Shown in pieces: positions 26,961-35,453 of a DNA stretch of 64,000 nucleotides. A program made the position numbers and the translations under genes. This DNA comes from Acidimicrobiaceae bacterium. GTDB taxonomy: Bacteria; Actinomycetota; Acidimicrobiia; Acidimicrobiales; UBA8190. The notes under the pieces are model-generated. The model was not told the DNA's origin. It worked only from the letters and a program-made list of their open reading frames with translations, and ran no database searches. The stretch is taken from contig PLXQ01000045.1 in the NCBI GenBank assembly GCA_003151475.1, positions 21,501-85,500 on the forward strand, written 5' to 3'. Within the stretch, counting starts at the first letter, position 1. Every line of letters begins with the position of its first letter.

Positions 26961-27952
26961 CGTTGTGCTTCTTCGATACAACGCCAGGCGTAGCGCGCCG
27001 AGACGAGGTCGCCGAGCAGCGATTCTCCACTCCCTGTCGCGATCGCTTCGGTGAAATGCTCCCACTCTCGAAGCCAAGAATCGTCGCGTTCAGGGTATTG
27101 GATCTCTTCGATTTCTGGAGGGCCGAGGTCGGGTCCCATGCGGTAGATCCGCAATTGTTGGGCACCATATGAGCGGACCAGACCGTCAACGGCAAACTTG
27201 GCCTTACGACAGTAGACCTCCAGCGAGAAGAGATTCTTCCATTCTGTCCAGCTGACATGAAGAAGCGCCCATGGCGATGAGGAACCGACGCCGCCATGGT
27301 CCCCCAAGACAAGTACGGCGTTGTCATCGACCGGAGCATCCCAGAAGTGGGTACGGAGCAACGAGCTATGCAGAGGCAAGTCGCCAAATAGCCAGAAAGA
27401 CAAGTCGAGTAGGTGCATTCCCTGGTCGATCACCTCTCCTCCGCCGGACTGCGAGGGATCGGCTCGCCACTCGCGGTCATACCCGGGACGACCGCCGTGT
27501 CCATAGCGGGCCCGAGCAAACATGACCTCGCCATAGATTCCCGAGCGCGCCTCTGTGATCGCTCGCTGGATCCCCGGATGGAACCGGTGGTTGAATCCGA
27601 CTTTAACGAGCCGGCCCGCGAGTTTTGCCTCGGAAGCAATCCGGTCGACATCGGCGACCCCGATTCCAGCCGGCTTCTCGACCAGAACGTGAGCTTTCAT
27701 TCGCAGCGCTGCACACGCCGCGTCAGCCAGGCCATTATGGATAACCGCCACGACGACGACATCCGGTTGAAGGACTAATAGCAACTCAAGCGACGGACAC
27801 GCGATTCCACCAAACTCAGCGGACAGCGACCGGGCTGCCTCTGGTTGTGTGTCGTAGCAGCCCACCAACTCATCCTGGCCGAGCGCCTCCGCTCTCTTCC
27901 GTCCTATCAAGCCACATCCGACAATTCCGACGCGCAGGGGCCGTCGACTCAC
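26957..27952 (-). CDS. Gfo/Idh/MocA-family oxidoreductase
   Basis: 331 residues. VGIVGCGLIGRKRAEAL (8-24) is the dinucleotide-binding motif, HVLVEKPAGIGVADVD carries the conserved EKP lysine, and GGGEVIDQGMHLLDLSFWL contains the catalytic Asp/His region. Such enzymes oxidise or reduce sugars, often nucleotide-linked, with NAD(P). It overlaps hddA (4 bp) and the SDR gene (4 bp), which places it firmly in the heptose operon, probably as a tailoring step. Confidence 0.88.
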   Translation of the reverse strand: MSRRPLRVGIVGCGLIGRKRAEALGQDELVGCYDTQPEAARSLSAEFGGIACPSLELLLVLQPDVVVVAVIHNGLADAACAALRMKAHVLVEKPAGIGVADVDRIASEAKLAGRLVKVGFNHRFHPGIQRAITEARSGIYGEVMFARARYGHGGRPGYDREWRADPSQSGGGEVIDQGMHLLDLSFWLFGDLPLHSSLLRTHFWDAPVDDNAVLVLGDHGGVGSSSPWALLHVSWTEWKNLFSLEVYCRKAKFAVDGLVRSYGAQQLRIYRMGPDLGPPEIEEIQYPERDDSWLREWEHFTEAIATGSGESLLGDLVSARYAWRCIEEAQR

Positions 27953-28935
27953 GCGTACTCGGTCGCGTAAGCGCCGCCAAATTCGAATTCAAAAGGCAAC
28001 TCCGGTGCGTCCACCGACACCAGAGCTTGGCGAGTTTCCTCGGGATGAGGAGTGAAGACGAGCAGGAAACCCCCGCCGCCCGCTCCGACTAGCTTGCCGC
28101 CCAGGGCTCCGCTCTCGAGCGCGATGTCGTAGAGACGATCGATCTGGGCGTTGGCCACGCCCTCCGATCTCTTCCGCTTGTTCTGCCAATGCTCATCCAT
28201 GAGTTTGGCGTAGCCGTCGAGATCGCCGGCTAGCAGGAGATCGCGCGCTTCGTAGCCCATCCGCTTGGTCCGATGCAGGTTGGCGAGTATCGCCTTGTCG
28301 CCAAGGCGTGACCGCGAGTCCTGATCGAAGAGAATCTTCGACGCCGAGCGGGCTTCCCCTGTGTAAAACAGCAACAGATGGTCCTTTAGTCGGCGCAACG
28401 TCTCGGGGAGAAGCTCGAGCGGCTCGACATCGACGGTGCCGTCAGAGTGGAAGGTGTAGGCGCAGATCCCACCATGGGCAGCGACATACTGATCCTGCTT
28501 GCCGATCGGCTCCCCCAGGACCTCAATTTCGATTTCGCAGGCAGCCTCGGCCAAAGCGTTCTGGGAAATTGACGTGCAGCGAGCGTGCGCCAGCACTTTC
28601 AGAAGGCAGACCGTGAAGGCCCCTGATGACCCCATGCCGGTTCCCGCAGGAACGTCAGCAACAGATGCGATTTCGAGCGGATTCCCCCGCCAGTGGCGCA
28701 GGAGAGATTCACGCAGGATCGGATGACGGATCTCCGATACCAGATCGACCTCTTCGATTTCCGAGTACTTCATCCGGTAGCGCTTTTGAAAGACCGTATG
28801 AGCGAGCATGTAGACGTACTTGTCGATCGCTCCTGAAACAACAAAACCAGTATGGGCCTCGTAATAGGACGGCAGGTCGGTCCCGCCGCCTCCAAGTGAG
28901 ACTCGCAACGGGGCACGGCTGAAGATGACGCTCAT
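27949..28935 (-). CDS. hddA: GHMP kinase, D-glycero-alpha-D-manno-heptose 7-phosphate kinase-like
   Basis: 328 residues from ATG 28935, with GGAG about 9 bp upstream. It starts FSRAPLRVSLGGGGTDLP (5-22), typical of HddA and fucokinase-like GHMP kinases. PAGTGMGSSGAFTV (96-109) is the ATP loop, and LVGAGGGGFLLVF is the C-terminal motif. HddA phosphorylates heptose 7-phosphate at C1 to give the 1,7-bisphosphate, the GmhB substrate. It overlaps the Gfo/Idh gene by 4 bp, and gmhA and gmhB are upstream in the same direction, so the heptose assignment is well supported. Confidence 0.82.
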   Translation of the reverse strand: MSVIFSRAPLRVSLGGGGTDLPSYYEAHTGFVVSGAIDKYVYMLAHTVFQKRYRMKYSEIEEVDLVSEIRHPILRESLLRHWRGNPLEIASVADVPAGTGMGSSGAFTVCLLKVLAHARCTSISQNALAEAACEIEIEVLGEPIGKQDQYVAAHGGICAYTFHSDGTVDVEPLELLPETLRRLKDHLLLFYTGEARSASKILFDQDSRSRLGDKAILANLHRTKRMGYEARDLLLAGDLDGYAKLMDEHWQNKRKRSEGVANAQIDRLYDIALESGALGGKLVGAGGGGFLLVFTPHPEETRQALVSVDAPELPFEFEFGGAYATEYA

Positions 28936-28964
28936 GAGATTGGGTGCTCCTTCTGACTGGAATC

Positions 28965-29930
28965 CTACGACTGATTCCGCCAGGCGTATTCGTTGGCCTC
29001 GAACCAGTCCAAGGTCCGGACAACGGCATCGCGAATAGACACCTGTGGCTTCCAACCGAGTCCCCGGATACGGGCTGTGTCGAGAAGGATAAGCGGGCTG
29101 TCGCCAACCCAGCCCCTGTGACCGCCTGTGTGTTCGATGGCCGGGGTTACCCCGAGATAGTCGGTGATGACACCGATCGAATTGTCGACCACCACGGTCT
29201 CGTCGGTCCCGAGGTTGTAGATGTGCGATCCCGGTTCGTCCGCGTGGTTCTCAACGGCCGTCAGGATCGCAGCCACACAATCCTGCACATAAAGGTAGGA
29301 CTTCTCCTGTTTTCCGTCGCCAAGCACTCTCAAGTGAGTGGGGTCGCGCTTTAGCGAACAGTAGAAATCAAAGACGTGCCCGTGGGTGTAACGCTCGCCC
29401 AGGATTGATACGAAACGACAGATGACAGCAGTAAAGTCATAGCCGGTGGCGTATGCGGAGATTAAACCTTCGCACGCCAGCTTGGATGCCCCGTACAGCG
29501 AGGTCTGAACTGGGAATGGAGCGTCCTCGGGGGTGGGGAAGACGGTTGGCTCACCGTAAATCGAACCTGTCGACGAGAAGACGATCCGCCGGACTCCCGT
29601 TGCTCGCATTGCCTCGAGAACACGGGATGTGGCGACAGTGTTCTGTTCGAGGTCGAGGGTCGGATGATCGAGTCCATACCGCACATCAGCATTGGCCTGA
29701 AGATGGAAGACCCAGTCGCAGCCGGTGAAGGCCCGTTCGAGTAGGTCTTGGTCCAAGATGTTCCCTTCCACCAGTTCGCAGCCAGGTCGTTTTAGAAGGT
29801 CGTTCAAAAACTCCCGGCGACCTGTGGATATGTTATCGACGACCACGACCTCGCAGCCTTGGGCCTGCAGCCGGTCAGCCAAATTGCTTCCGATGAACCC
29901 GGCACCACCGGTAACGCAGACCCTTGTCAC
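28965..29930 (-). CDS. NAD-dependent sugar epimerase (GalE-like extended SDR)
   Basis: 321 residues. VTGGAGFIGSNLADRL (6-21) binds NAD, FSSTGSIYGEP gives catalytic Ser120/Thr121, and SLYGASK gives Tyr146/Lys150. VLGDGKQEKSYLYVQDC is the usual C-terminal substrate motif. It is likely to epimerise or otherwise modify a nucleotide sugar, possibly GDP-heptose. It lies 29 bp upstream of hddA and 6 bp downstream of the transaldolase-like gene. Confidence 0.88.
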   Translation of the reverse strand: MTRVCVTGGAGFIGSNLADRLQAQGCEVVVVDNISTGRREFLNDLLKRPGCELVEGNILDQDLLERAFTGCDWVFHLQANADVRYGLDHPTLDLEQNTVATSRVLEAMRATGVRRIVFSSTGSIYGEPTVFPTPEDAPFPVQTSLYGASKLACEGLISAYATGYDFTAVICRFVSILGERYTHGHVFDFYCSLKRDPTHLRVLGDGKQEKSYLYVQDCVAAILTAVENHADEPGSHIYNLGTDETVVVDNSIGVITDYLGVTPAIEHTGGHRGWVGDSPLILLDTARIRGLGWKPQVSIRDAVVRTLDWFEANEYAWRNQS

Positions 29931-29936
29931 TGCGCC

Positions 29937-30650
29937 CTACAGGACTAGTCCGGCAGCCAAGGCATCCCGGTGGAACATCTGCACAGTCTCCAGCGAGAAC
30001 TGATGGAGGTCCTTGCCCAGCCCGTCGACCTTTTTCAGCAGATCGTGCGTCATGGTGATGATGTGGCACCCGAGATTGTCGGCCTGAATCAGATTCAATA
30101 CCTCACGCGGCGACGCCCAGATGAGTTCGGCGTGCGAATCCCGCTTCAAGAGGTCCACCACCTCGGCCATGATGGGAAGAGGATCCACCCCTGCATCGGC
30201 GATTCGACCAGCAAAGACGGAGATGTACGCGGGGGCACCGTCTTGTAGCGCATCTACCATCGTTTCCACCTGGTCCAAAGTGAAGACAGCCGTGACATTC
30301 ACCTTGACTCCGCTCTCGGAGAGGGCGCGCACGATGGGGGCGGTCGATACCCCGACGGTTGTCGTGACTGGAATCTTCACGTAGACGTTGTCGCCCCACC
30401 CGCCGATGAATTTCGCTTGGCGAGTCATTTCTTCGGGATCATCGGCCAGGACCTCGAACGAAACCGAGTGCTCCGTCACCCGGGAAAGAAGCTGATGTGC
30501 AAAGTCCGAGTACTCGCTGAGCCCCGCCTGACGCATCAGAGTCGGGTTGGTGGTGAACCCCGAAATCCTCGGATCGGTCGCCAGGGTGAAGATGCTCTCG
30601 AGATCCGCGCCGTCCGCGAAGATCCGAGTGGTCAGTTCGCTGAGCACCAT
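29937..30650 (-). CDS. transaldolase / fructose-6-phosphate aldolase-like protein
   Basis: 237 residues from ATG 30650, the length of the short TalC/FSA group. It shows RIFADGADLESI, GFTTNPTLMRQAG (31-43) and the Schiff-base Lys92 in NVYVKIPVT, then VNVTAVFTLDQ and ISVFAGRIAD. Transaldolases make or use sedoheptulose 7-phosphate, the starting compound for heptose donors, so this gene may feed GmhA directly. No good ribosome binding site is seen; an in-frame upstream start (30689) would overlap gmhB. Confidence 0.82.
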   Translation of the reverse strand: MVLSELTTRIFADGADLESIFTLATDPRISGFTTNPTLMRQAGLSEYSDFAHQLLSRVTEHSVSFEVLADDPEEMTRQAKFIGGWGDNVYVKIPVTTTVGVSTAPIVRALSESGVKVNVTAVFTLDQVETMVDALQDGAPAYISVFAGRIADAGVDPLPIMAEVVDLLKRDSHAELIWASPREVLNLIQADNLGCHIITMTHDLLKKVDGLGKDLHQFSLETVQMFHRDALAAGLVL

Positions 30651-30663
30651 ATTGGGGGAAACA

Positions 30664-31254
30664 CTATCCGTTCTCCCGGGCACGGACAATGATGCTGACC
30701 GCAGACGTGAGGTCGAGCGCCCTCACTCCCGAAAGGTCCGATCCATCTCGCTTGTGGTGACTTCCCGGCGTTTCCACCAGGACCGTGCGGCAACCGGCGG
30801 CATTACCCGCGGTCGCGTCGGCATCCGTGTCTCCGATCATCCACGACCCGGAGAGGTCAACCCCAAGCTCAGTGGCCGCAGAGAGGAGCATCCCGGGTTT
30901 GGGCTTCCGGCAGCAGCAGGACACCCCCAAATCGCTCACCACCCCATCCGGGTGATGCAAACACATTCGTACGGTGTCGAATCGCACCCCGACGTCGCTC
31001 AGAAGCTCCTGCACCCGAGCCTGGATGGAGAGCAGCTGATCGACAGGAACGATCCCCTTCGCCGCTGCCGGCTGATTCGTAACGCATGCCAATCGGTACC
31101 CGGCGCTACGGAGGATCCCAAGTGATTCGCCTACGCCACCGACAAGGCGGACGTCCTCGGTGTGAAGGGGCGACTCTGCCAGTCCGGTGACGGGATCGGG
31201 GACCAGTTCGTTCACGACTCCGTCGCGATCGAGGAAGACGGCCAGCGGCCTCAC
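30664..31254 (-). CDS. gmhB: D-glycero-D-manno-heptose 1,7-bisphosphate 7-phosphatase-like HAD phosphatase
   Basis: 196 residues from GTG 31254. The HAD motif FLDRDGVVNE gives Asp9 and Asp11. The zinc loop has Cys98-x-His100 and Cys113-x-Cys115 (CLHHPDG, then VSCCCRKPKPG), the pattern of GmhB and histidinol-phosphatases. Motif IV is IGDTDAD. It removes the 7-phosphate from heptose 1,7-bisphosphate. It overlaps gmhA by 4 bp (GTGA) and is followed 13 bp later by the transaldolase-like gene. A longer start inside gmhA is open but unlikely. Confidence 0.85.
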   Translation of the reverse strand: MRPLAVFLDRDGVVNELVPDPVTGLAESPLHTEDVRLVGGVGESLGILRSAGYRLACVTNQPAAAKGIVPVDQLLSIQARVQELLSDVGVRFDTVRMCLHHPDGVVSDLGVSCCCRKPKPGMLLSAATELGVDLSGSWMIGDTDADATAGNAAGCRTVLVETPGSHHKRDGSDLSGVRALDLTSAVSIIVRARENG

Positions 31255-31886
31255 GAGGTGACGCGAGAAGTGGGGGCCGACACCGAGGTCAACGCCTCCC
31301 AGTGACCTTCCTGTCTCGCCAGTGCTGGGTGCGACACAAGGGCGTGCCACACCACGGCCTGAAACGACTCCACGAGCGGGGTTTTGAGGTCGGACGGCGC
31401 TTCAATTACAACGGCCACATCGGCGAGTCGGGCCAAAGTGCCGTCGGGAGCGCCAACGACCCCATAGATCGATGCCCCCACATCGCGTGCACGTTCGATG
31501 GCATTCACGAGGGGAACCGAAACCCCGTGCTCCCGAGATCCCCCGCCAACCGAGAAGACCATGATGCCGTCGCCAGCACCGAGACGAGAAACCTCCAGCC
31601 ATGCGACCATCGACGTGTCCCACCCGTCATCGTTGGTTCTCGCCGTCAGTTCGGAGACGTTGTCAGTTGGTGCATAGCTCTCGATGTGACACAGCTTGCG
31701 GAAGTCATTGACGGCGTGGGAGGCGTGGCCTGCACCCCCGCCGATGCCGAGCACGAAAAGGCGCCCCCCCCTCTGGCGCACTCCTGCGAGCCCCTCAGCC
31801 ATGGCATCGATCAGCGCCGGATCGACGGCCCGAGCGAGGTCGGAGGTGGTGCTGAGGTACCGCGCGCTGTGACCATCGGTAGACAT
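31251..31886 (-). CDS. gmhA: SIS-domain sedoheptulose 7-phosphate isomerase-like protein
   Basis: 211 residues with a SIS phosphosugar-isomerase fold. LFVLGIGGGAGHASHAVNDFR (about 43-63) is the phosphosugar-binding region, and IMVFSVGGGSREHGVS is the second SIS motif, close to GmhA and its relatives. GmhA converts sedoheptulose 7-phosphate to D-glycero-D-manno-heptose 7-phosphate. It is the first gene of the minus-strand heptose operon, whose divergent promoter region is 31887-32212. Confidence 0.82.
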   Translation of the reverse strand: MSTDGHSARYLSTTSDLARAVDPALIDAMAEGLAGVRQRGGRLFVLGIGGGAGHASHAVNDFRKLCHIESYAPTDNVSELTARTNDDGWDTSMVAWLEVSRLGAGDGIMVFSVGGGSREHGVSVPLVNAIERARDVGASIYGVVGAPDGTLARLADVAVVIEAPSDLKTPLVESFQAVVWHALVSHPALARQEGHWEALTSVSAPTSRVTS

Positions 31887-32212
31887 CGCCCGTCAGATTA
31901 CCGGTTGCTCACATCCCCACCGGGCCGCAACTCACCGAGAAAGACCGCTTACCATAACCGAGTGCACACGCTGCGAGGTCATATGCGGGGGTGGCCTGGC
32001 CGCGCCCGCTGGCGAGGACCGCTCTTGGCGGGGGGCGCCGGGCACCGGGGTGACCGGCTGGGCTTCCCTGGTCGACTCAATGTGAGCCCCTCACGGCGGA
32101 CGACCGCCGGCCGGAAGCGGGACATCCAGCACCGCAGTGGTCCGATCCAAGTACCATAGACCGATCTCACTTCCATCACGACTGGAGAGGTCACCATCCC
32201 TCATGGCAACGG
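31887..32212. other. divergent intergenic region
   Basis: This 326-bp region separates gmhA (minus) from a GT2 gene (plus) and should hold both promoters. GGAGAGG (32184-32190) precedes a five-codon ATG frame at 32203 that ends just past the preferred GT2 start at 32213. No convincing gene, RNA or terminator was seen. Confidence 0.5.
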
Positions 32213-33523
32213 ATGACTGACATCAGCGCTCGGAATCTCATTGCCGGGCCACCACAGCCAGGTCGGATCCGACTCCCCTCGGCCATGAGCGCCGTCAATA
32301 CCATTGTGCAGTCCCACGTCACCGATGGCACCATCGGGGAAAATGACGGTCCGGTGATCGTAGTCAGCCGGGGCTTTTCGGAAGCGGGTAAAGCCCTTGA
32401 GTCGAAGGGCTGTTCTATTTCCGATGTCGTGTTCAGGTCAGGTACGAAAGAGCCTTTGTGGCCACATGACCTCGACGGCCCTGGATTCGCCGCTTGCCTT
32501 CTCGACAATGTCCTCGCACCGTCGGCGGAGCCGGCAAAGCTGCTGGCCGACACATTCAGCATCCTGCAACCGGCTGGCCGCATTGTCATCGTTCTCAGTG
32601 ACGACCCTCGAAGCGGCCAGTCTCGTCACGGCGGCCGACGGCGAGGCAGGCGGCAGGGTGGATTTCAAGGCGAGAGTCTTCCTGCCCTTCTGTTCCAGGA
32701 AGGATTCGAAAGACCGCGATTTCACGCCTGCGGAACGAAGACGGTCGTCACCGCCTATCGCAGCAAACTTCTTCCTCCGTCTCAGCGGCCGCAGCGTCTG
32801 TCAGTCATCATGCCCGTTTTCAACGAACGTCAGACATTCCGGAAGGCCATAGATAGCCTTCTCGGAAAGAGCATCCCCGGTATGGAGATTGACATCATCA
32901 TCGTGGAAAGTAATTCCACCGACGGGACGCGCGATGACGTCCTGGAATACTCCGACCATCCTCGAGTTCGGACAATACTCGAGGACCGGCCGCAAGGGAA
33001 AGGGCACGCGGTCCGCGTCGGCATTGCCGAAGCTCGAGGTGACTTTCTGATCATTCAGGACGCAGACCTTGAGTACGACATCGACGACTATGACTCGCTA
33101 CTGGAGCCACTGCGTCGGTTTGAAGTCGGTTTCGTTCTCGGGATGCGCACGAGCCCGGATGGATCTTGGGGGATGCGGCAATTCGGAGAACGTAACTTTG
33201 TCAGCCGGGTGATGAACGTTGGGCATATTTTCTTCTTGATGCTTTTCAATGCCGTTTACAGTCAGCGGCTGCACGACCCATTCACCATGTACAAGGTCAT
33301 GCGGCGCGACTGCCTCTACGGACTCACCTTTGAGTGCAATCGCTTCGATTTCGATTGGGAGTTGACGGCCAAGCTGATCCGGGCGGGCTATGTACCAAGA
33401 GAGCTCCCCGCCTCCTACGAATCACGCTCCTTCACTGACGGAAAGAAGGTCTCCTTCTTCGGTGATCCGATGACCTGGATCGTGGCCTGCTTCAAATACC
33501 GATTCGTTCGACTTTATCGGTAG
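32213..33523 (+). CDS. family 2 glycosyltransferase with N-terminal methyltransferase-like remnant
   Basis: 436 residues. The C-terminal two thirds is a GT2 enzyme: LSVIMPVFNERQTFRKAID from about residue 195, IIIVESNSTDGTRDDV, GKGHAVRVGIAEARGDFLII and the metal-binding QDADLEYD, ending SRSFTDGKKVSFFGDPMTW. The first 190 residues include LLADTFSILQPAGRIVIVLSD and LLFQEGFERPRFHACG, which resemble the last strands of a SAM methyltransferase with no SAM-binding motif visible. It may therefore be a fusion with a degraded domain. It probably acts on a polyprenyl-linked glycan. Confidence 0.8.
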   Translation: MTDISARNLIAGPPQPGRIRLPSAMSAVNTIVQSHVTDGTIGENDGPVIVVSRGFSEAGKALESKGCSISDVVFRSGTKEPLWPHDLDGPGFAACLLDNVLAPSAEPAKLLADTFSILQPAGRIVIVLSDDPRSGQSRHGGRRRGRRQGGFQGESLPALLFQEGFERPRFHACGTKTVVTAYRSKLLPPSQRPQRLSVIMPVFNERQTFRKAIDSLLGKSIPGMEIDIIIVESNSTDGTRDDVLEYSDHPRVRTILEDRPQGKGHAVRVGIAEARGDFLIIQDADLEYDIDDYDSLLEPLRRFEVGFVLGMRTSPDGSWGMRQFGERNFVSRVMNVGHIFFLMLFNAVYSQRLHDPFTMYKVMRRDCLYGLTFECNRFDFDWELTAKLIRAGYVPRELPASYESRSFTDGKKVSFFGDPMTWIVACFKYRFVRLYR

Positions 33524-33723
33524 GTCCCGAGCCAATCATCGGAATCCTCACGTGTATCTGGACAGGCCTGGTTCGCTGGGCAATTACGCACTACAAGTGC
33601 CGTGTGGCAACATCAGCTGGAACCCGTACTATCGGCGGCAATCCGCATCTCATGGGGGCCTGAGTTGGCGATCGCACTGACCGATGGGTCAGCCGCCCTT
33701 TCGGTGGATCTCGCGACGCGACG

Positions 33724-34849
33724 GTGAGGACGACGGGGACGAAAAAGACTCGGACGGCGTCAGAGATCACCGTACCTTCGGTGCTCCCTCGGTTGACGAC
33801 GTTACGCGCATTCGCTGCTCTTTTTGTTTTCTCGTACCACATGCAGCTTTTCGGAGTGGCGTACACAAATATCATGCCCTTCCGGATTGGCTACTCCGCA
33901 GTGAGCTTCTTCTTCATCCTCTCCGGCTTCGTCCTCGCATGGAGCATGACGCCGGAAACCACCCGAGGCACATCTTATCGTCGTCGACTTGCACGCATCT
34001 ATCCCGCTTATCTGGTAATGCTCGGCATCGCATATCTCTTCCCCTTCCCAAGCACCCAACCACACGTGGCGCTTACTACGGTCTCCGCCTTGTTGTTGGT
34101 GCAAGCCTGGGGCGCCGCACAGTGTCCCCACCGTCTACGCCGTGAATCCGGTGTCATGGTCGCTGAGCTGTGAGGCATTCTTCTATGCGTTCCTACCCTT
34201 CCTCCTCCCAATGTTGCGGTACCTCAGGCCTTGGGGTCGCTGGGTCGTGGGTCTTGTCTGGTTCGCCCTCATGGCGATTGCCGTCATTTATGGCGCCTAT
34301 CACACAGCCACCTGGAGCCTGCTCGACTTTACGTTTCCTCTTGTCCGGACCGGTGAGTTCGTGTTAGGTGTCGTTGCTGCCGTCGAGATACGTCGGGGAT
34401 GGCGAATGCCGAGAGCGGTGGCATTCGTTATTATCGCTGCCAGCATTGTAATGGTGCTCAAAGTCTCACAGCTCGTTCCAATCCCGGACATTGAACTCGA
34501 TCCGCTGTGGCTCGCCGTCATCGTCCTCGCCGCCCAGTCTGATATCGCAAATCGGGCCGGCCCACTGCGGTTGAGACCACTCGTGTACGCGGGAGAGGTC
34601 TCCTATGCATTTTACCTGGTTCATCAGTTCGTACTGCTGCACCTCGCCGTCGACCTTGGCGACGGCCGCAAAACCGCACTATTGAGTGTTGCGACAGCTG
34701 CAGCCTTCGCAATTGCCCTGCATCACATTGTGGAGCTACCGATGCAAAGAGTCCTGTCAGGCCGGGGACTCTTTAGACCTCGCGTCGGCCGACACGTTCG
34801 CGCCACGTCTCGGCCTGTCCAAGCCGCTGCGGCCGAGGTGGAGAAGTGA
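33724..34849 (+). pseudogene. acyltransferase 3 family protein, interrupted by a frameshift
   Basis: Two consecutive frames together give one acyltransferase 3 (OafA-like) membrane protein of about 375 residues. The first (33724 to about 34120) carries LRAFAALFVFSYHMQLFG and SAVSFFFILSGFVLAW, with the catalytic His of motif FSYH. The second continues with SVPTVYAVNPVSWSLSCEAF near 34123 and ends at 34849 with YLVHQFVLLHL. The switch falls at about 34112-34124 in a GCCGCACAGTG stretch. Members acetylate surface polysaccharides. The shift is either a real inactivating mutation or an assembly error; re-sequencing would tell. Confidence 0.8.
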
Positions 34850-34983
34850 CAAGCCTCGAGAGTCGCTCATTCGGTAGGCACCTCCGCTGAACCGGGGAGA
34901 GGCGGATGCAGCGTGTCGATCACCTTGTCGGAGAGCAAGCTCAACGGGGTGGGCGACATGATGCGGCTGTTAGCGCTACACCT

Positions 34984-35034
34984 TTAGTGAGTGTCGTGGC
35001 TCTCGAACAAAATAACATTGGGACGTCTCTTCAT
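34984..35034 (-). pseudogene. possible truncated sulfatase start
   Basis: A 16-codon frame begins with ATG at 35034, overlapping the stop of the upstream DUF616-like fragment by 4 bp, and ends at a TAA. Its residues RPNVILFESHDT resemble the first strand and metal-binding Asp of sulfatases (RPNVxxxxxHDxG). With so few residues this is only suggestive; it may be what is left of the second gene of a lost operon. Confidence 0.3.
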
Positions 35035-35453
35035 CGCTCATGGTCGCTCGCTGAGAATTGCATGTTGTGTGAGAACCACTTGTTGTTCCAGAAGTCTCCC
35101 TCGATCTCAGCAGGTCGATATTGAGACTCTCGAATCACGACCGGAAACGCAATCTGGTCATTGGTCGGCCAGCGGTCAACCTCGGTCCACAGCCGTTTTT
35201 CGATGGGCGCTGTGACCGGTTGTCTGTGGTTGCGGGCAATGAGGGTCATGCACCACAGCCCCCAATGCTCCGGATAGTCAATCGATCGGTAGGATGCAAT
35301 CTGCTCCTCCACTGCGGGGCTGACCCGAGGTGGCAGATCCGACAACGGTCCGGCTGACCTGGGCGGGATTGGAAGCGGAACACGGTCGAGCGTCGTACAA
35401 TCGAGCTGAGTCGTCGCACAGGGGAGCCCGATAATCAGGGTTGCGTGGCGTCG
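35031..35453 (-). pseudogene. C-terminal fragment of a DUF616 (TOD1/MUCI70-like) glycosyltransferase
   Basis: The frame is open for 140 codons after a TAG at 35454-35456 but has no ATG or GTG near its 5' end; TTG 35345 is the only usual start. The residues ASYRSIDYPEHWGLWCM, TLIARNHRQPV and WPTNDQIAFPVVI match the conserved end of DUF616 glycosyltransferases (YPxHxGLW, IARxH, QDQxSxPYVL). The N-terminal donor-binding part is absent, and the same frame upstream contains two stops. It therefore looks like a decayed gene. Confidence 0.6.

Noticed and set aside
32203..32220. Five-codon ATG frame just before the 32213 GT2 gene, with a good GGAGAGG site
   Set aside because: It could be a leader peptide, but it is too short and lacks any attenuator-like structure; the site may simply serve the GT2 start.
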